This document shows positions 61,153 through 64,000 of a stretch of DNA of 64,000 nt, one piece after another (the stretch's first letter is position 1; every line of letters begins with the position of its first letter). Made by a program: the position numbers and the translations under genes. Under the pieces are notes generated by a model. It was given only the letters and a program-made list of their open reading frames with translations, did no database searches and was not told the DNA's origin. The DNA is from Microbispora triticiradicis. GTDB lineage: Bacteria; Actinomycetota; Actinomycetes; Streptosporangiales; Streptosporangiaceae. The stretch is from positions 1 through 64,000 of the forward strand of contig QFZU02000010.1 in assembly GCA_003260025.2 (NCBI GenBank). Direction: 5' to 3'.

Positions 61153-63213
61153 TCACCGGGTGGTGCAGACGGTGCCGTTCAGGGTGAAGGCGGTGGGCAG
61201 GACGTTGGGGCCGCTGTAGGCGCCGACGAAACCGATGGAGGTGGCGGCGCCGGAGGCGAGCCTGCGGTTGTCCGGGGTGCTGGTGACCGTCACTGTCCTC
61301 CCGCTCTGCGTCCAGTTGGCGCTCCATCCGCTGCTGACGCTCTGCCACGTGGTGGGCCAGGTGAAGCCGAGGGTCCAGCCGTCGAGGGCGGCGGTGCCGG
61401 TGTTGGTGATCTCGACGTTGCCGACGAACCCGCTGCCCCAGTCGGTGGTGTCCGTCAGGCGTACGGAGCAGGAGCTCTCGGCGGGAGAGCCGGTGGTGAA
61501 GGTGAGCGGCGCGGAGGCCCAGGAGACGCGGCCGGCGGTGTCGCGGGCGATCACGTTGACCGTGTAGCGGGTGCCGGGAACGAGGTTGTGGACCACGTAG
61601 GAGGTGACGGAGGTCTCGCCGAGCTGCTCGGTGACGGCGCCGTTCTGGCGGTGGATCTCGTACTTGGCGACGGGAGCGGCGCCCGGTGCGGCGGCGGGCC
61701 AGGAGATGGTGGCGGTCCTGTCGGTGACACCGCTGACGGTGGGCTGCCCGGGAGCCGCGGGAGCGCCCGTGGCCGCCGCCGCGGGGTGCAGCACCAGCGT
61801 GGTCACCGAGTACGGCGGGAGGGTCTGGGTGGTGGCGGTGCCGCCGTGGCCGGTGGTGACGGACGTCGCGCCGTTGGTGAGGCTGGACACCGTGGGCGCC
61901 TCGTCGGCGGGGGCGAACCCGGCGTACCCGATCTTCACCTGGCGCTCGCTGTCGGGGTCGCGGTTCACCAGCAGCACGGCGAGGTCGCCGTTGGGGCGGC
62001 GGACGGCGTGCGCGGCGACCAGCGGCTCGTCGGTGGCCGCGCGGACGAACTGGTCGCCGGGATGCGCGAACGCGCTGACCATGGAGATCGCGTGGTAGGG
62101 GGCGAAGGGCGTGTTGAAGGGGGGTTCGCAGACATCGCCCGTGCAGCCGGCGCTGGACAGCATGCCGAAGTCGCCGTAGTCGGTGTGGCCGGCGACGGTG
62201 CTGACGGTGCCGATGCCGTTGTGGACGTTCCACCAGTCGATCGTGAACAGTCCCTGTTCCATGAGAGCCGCATAGGCGTCGGCGGCGAACAGCGCGGCGG
62301 GCTGCGTGTTGTACGCGATCCCGCTGTTGATCTCGGTCATGGCGATGCCGATGTCACCGGCGCGGGCGCCCGCGTGCTTGGCGATCTGCTGCTTGACCAT
62401 GTAGATCATGTCGGGGATGTGCGCGGTCTTGGTGAGGACGTCGGCGACGTCGGTGTGCGGGGGATACCAGTGCAGGATGACGAAGTCGATCTTCGAGGCG
62501 GCGATCGACAGGACGGTGTCGTTCCAGGTGGCCTGGTCACCGTCGGCGACGATGCCGTCGGGCCAGTTGGCGGGGGCGGTGAGCACCGCGCCGATCTTGA
62601 CGGTGGGATCGACGGCCTTCATGGCGTCCGAGTACTTCACGACGTTCCTGGCGTACTCCGCCGGGGTCTTGTCGGCGTGGTCGTCGGCCTCCCAGTCCGC
62701 GCCGTAGTGGCCGTTGCCGTAGTTCTCGTTGCCGATCTCCCAGTACTTGACGCCGTACCCCTTGGTGACGTTGGCGTACTTGACCCAGTCGGCGGCCTCC
62801 TCGGCGGTGCCGGTGCCGTAGTTGGCGATGACGATCGGCTGCGCGCCGGTGCGCTGCGCCCCGCGGATGAAGGTGTCGAAATCGGTGTTGGGCGCGACGT
62901 AGCCGCCGGGGGCGGTGTGGGTCTTCCAGTGGTAGATGTCGGCGTACGACCCGCCGGGATAGCGCAGCATCTTCACACCGGCGGCCTTGAGGAGGTCCGC
63001 GGTCTCGTTCGTCCCGAGGTTGGAGTCCCAAATCGCGTGGTTGGTGCCCACCGCGGTATCGGACGCGACCGCCAGGGCCGCGCGGGTGTTCACGGTGACG
63101 GTGACCGGCGTCGTCTCGGCGCCGGCGGAGGGAATTCCCGCGAGGGTCTGGGCGGCCACCGCTGCGCCCATGAGGAGCGCGAGGGCCGGCCTGGAGGTGC
63201 GCAGGGTGCTCAT
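61153..63213 (-). CDS. Secreted alpha-L-arabinofuranosidase-like glycosidase with FN3 and CBM2
   Basis: 686 residues: Sec signal peptide (to about residue 32, AGA-ET), a catalytic barrel with acid/base Glu in YWEIGNENYGNG (about residue 164) and nucleophile Glu in GIAMTEINSG (about residue 298), a C-terminal beta domain, an FN3 domain (AAPGQPTVSGVTDRTATISW, as PGQPTVSGVTD and RTATISWP, about residues 495-575), and a CBM2 (WTLGFTWP, GWSANW, about 585-686). The barrel matches GH51/GH39-like arabinofuranosidases. It likely removes arabinose from plant polysaccharides outside the cell. ATG 63213 has AAAGGGA upstream. It fits the xylulokinase and the sugar dehydrogenases of this window. Confidence 0.85.
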   Translation of the reverse strand: MSTLRTSRPALALLMGAAVAAQTLAGIPSAGAETTPVTVTVNTRAALAVASDTAVGTNHAIWDSNLGTNETADLLKAAGVKMLRYPGGSYADIYHWKTHTAPGGYVAPNTDFDTFIRGAQRTGAQPIVIANYGTGTAEEAADWVKYANVTKGYGVKYWEIGNENYGNGHYGADWEADDHADKTPAEYARNVVKYSDAMKAVDPTVKIGAVLTAPANWPDGIVADGDQATWNDTVLSIAASKIDFVILHWYPPHTDVADVLTKTAHIPDMIYMVKQQIAKHAGARAGDIGIAMTEINSGIAYNTQPAALFAADAYAALMEQGLFTIDWWNVHNGIGTVSTVAGHTDYGDFGMLSSAGCTGDVCEPPFNTPFAPYHAISMVSAFAHPGDQFVRAATDEPLVAAHAVRRPNGDLAVLLVNRDPDSERQVKIGYAGFAPADEAPTVSSLTNGATSVTTGHGGTATTQTLPPYSVTTLVLHPAAAATGAPAAPGQPTVSGVTDRTATISWPAAAPGAAPVAKYEIHRQNGAVTEQLGETSVTSYVVHNLVPGTRYTVNVIARDTAGRVSWASAPLTFTTGSPAESSCSVRLTDTTDWGSGFVGNVEITNTGTAALDGWTLGFTWPTTWQSVSSGWSANWTQSGRTVTVTSTPDNRRLASGAATSIGFVGAYSGPNVLPTAFTLNGTVCTTR

Positions 63214-63403
63214 GACGTCCCTTTTCTGGAGGATCTTGCGGTGCGATGGTGATCAGGCCGTGTGGAACGGTCAAGGAGAGCGCCTAGTGCGCAGTCATGA
63301 GCTGCGGGGGAGTTAGGCGGGGCGTGCAACTTTCATTCGCCTGGTCTCACCACCGGCGCGGGTGGATCGGCGGAATGTCGGTGGAGTTCGGCAGGATGGC
63401 CCC

Positions 63404-63883
63404 ATGGCTTCCTGGCAGGAGATCGAGAAGGAGAATCCCGCGCTTGCTGCGCGAGTGCTGGCGAGCATGGGAAAGGGCAGGCACAAGACCATGGCGACGC
63501 TGCGGCGGGACGGCTCGCCGCGCATCAGCGGGACCGAGGTGGAGTTCAAGAACGGGGAGGTGTGGCTGGGGTCGATGCCGGGGGCGATGAAGGCGCTCGA
63601 CCTGCGCCGCGATCCGCGGGTGGCGATCCACGGCCCCTCGGTCGACCCGGACGAGGCGGATCCGGCCTCCTGGGACGGCGAGGCCAAGCTGGCCGGCCGG
63701 GCCGTCGAGGTCACCGACCCGGCCGTGCGTGAGGCGTTCGGCGGGCCGCCCGGGCAGGATTTCCACCTGTTCCGGGTCGACGTGACCGAGGTGGTCTACA
63801 CGCGCGTCGACGAGTCGGGGGAGCATCTGCTGATCGAGATGTGGCACGAGGGCGCCGGTCACCGGGTGGTCCGCCGCCGCTGA
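63404..63883 (+). CDS. Pyridoxamine 5'-phosphate oxidase family protein
   Basis: 159 residues with the PPOX split-barrel pattern (KTMATLRRDGSPRISGTEVE, as KTMATLRRDG and SPRISGTEV; then LDLRRDPRVAIHGPS and LAGRAVEV). Proteins like this often use FMN, F420 or haem; the cofactor is not readable. The ATG at 63404 has GGCAGGA upstream. A hairpin closes the gene. Confidence 0.82.
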   Translation: MASWQEIEKENPALAARVLASMGKGRHKTMATLRRDGSPRISGTEVEFKNGEVWLGSMPGAMKALDLRRDPRVAIHGPSVDPDEADPASWDGEAKLAGRAVEVTDPAVREAFGGPPGQDFHLFRVDVTEVVYTRVDESGEHLLIEMWHEGAGHRVVRRR

Positions 63884-63886
63884 CCC

Positions 63887-63921
63887 CCCCTTCCGCAGGG
63901 GAGGGTGGTGCCCGGAAGGGG
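63887..63921. terminator. Hairpin after the PPOX gene
   Basis: CCCCTTCCG (63887-63895) pairs perfectly with CGGAAGGGG (63913-63921) around a 17-base loop, just after the stop at 63883 and before a convergent partial gene. Confidence 0.55.
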
Positions 63922-63923
63922 CG

Positions 63924-64000
63924 TCAGGACCTGAAGTGGGTGGGCATGTTCTGCCCGACCAGGCAGACGGCGGGCCGGGACCCGCAGACGAGGGCCTGCC
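63924..64000 (-). CDS. Partial 3' end of a possible secreted protein gene
   Basis: The minus-strand frame ends at a stop at 63926-63924 and is open to the right edge: QALVCGSRPAVCLVGQNMPTHFRS. The two cysteines and codon bias fit the end of a small secreted protein, but too little is present to name a family. Confidence 0.4.
   Translation of the reverse strand, partial: QALVCGSRPAVCLVGQNMPTHFRS

Noticed and set aside
1-64000. rRNA, tRNA and other structured RNA genes
   Set aside because: No cloverleaf-like or rRNA-like sequence was noticed by eye on either strand; a tRNAscan or Rfam search would be decisive but was not possible.

Overview
The window reads as chromosome of a high-GC, multicellular-type actinomycete, most likely a member of the Streptosporangiales. 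The signs are nearly saturated G/C third positions, many GTG starts, SARP-type regulators, RbpA with a sigma-R-type promoter, F420/PPOX-like proteins, family 2 carbohydrate-binding modules and several apparently leaderless promoters. No rRNA, tRNA, CRISPR array or intact mobile element was seen.

Layout. 0-11.6 kb: a cell-wall (MurNAc/muropeptide) salvage locus. It holds a GH3 N-acetylglucosaminidase cut by the left edge, a five-gene peptide-type ABC importer whose first ATPase is frameshifted, a double-GNAT protein, a NamZ-like (DUF1343) exo-muramidase on the other strand, MurQ and a serine beta-lactamase-fold hydrolase. 11.6-17.4 kb: a DUF1206 membrane protein, two secreted proteins and a SARP-NACHT-membrane protein. 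17.4-24.3 kb: three regulator/effector units (TetR-SDR with a double operator, AraC, Zn-alcohol dehydrogenase) and a TetR-MMPL efflux pair with tandem operators. 24.3-29.5 kb: rbpA, a frameshifted hypothetical gene, a UMF1-type MFS protein, a glycerophosphodiesterase, an rRNA/tRNA 2'-O-methyltransferase and a class I methyltransferase.

29.6-38.3 kb: an ECF sigma factor with a repeat-bearing membrane partner, a GT39-like membrane protein, the MoxR-DUF58-VWA operon, and a hemerythrin/PPOX-fold pair. 38.3-46.3 kb: a large SARP-ATPase-TPR regulator, a TSUP exporter, a LiaF-C-like protein, an MFS protein, a DeoR regulator with its palindrome, and an ArsI/CadI-type VOC protein. 46.3-57.2 kb: an HTH-ClpN protein with a nested double operator on its own start, xylulokinase, two tandem secreted PQQ-type sugar dehydrogenases (one with a CBM2 put out of frame), an Lnt-like acyltransferase, a two-component system, and a WYL regulator with a methyltransferase. 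57.2-64 kb: a decayed stretch of gene remnants and an IS1380-type fragment around a TetR regulator. The same GAGAACG-N2-CGTTCTC palindrome occurs before the regulator, in a gene-poor gap and three times before a DUF1348/NTF2-like gene. A secreted GH51/GH39-like arabinofuranosidase with FN3 and CBM2 and a PPOX protein follow.

The clearest physiological themes are wall-fragment recycling, plant polysaccharide and sugar use (arabinofuranosidase, CBM2 proteins, sugar dehydrogenases, xylulokinase) and dense local regulation with readable operators. Four separate reading-frame breaks (about 6.07, 25.64, 49.29 and 59.17 kb) in otherwise well-formed genes are either real lesions or sequence errors and should be checked first.
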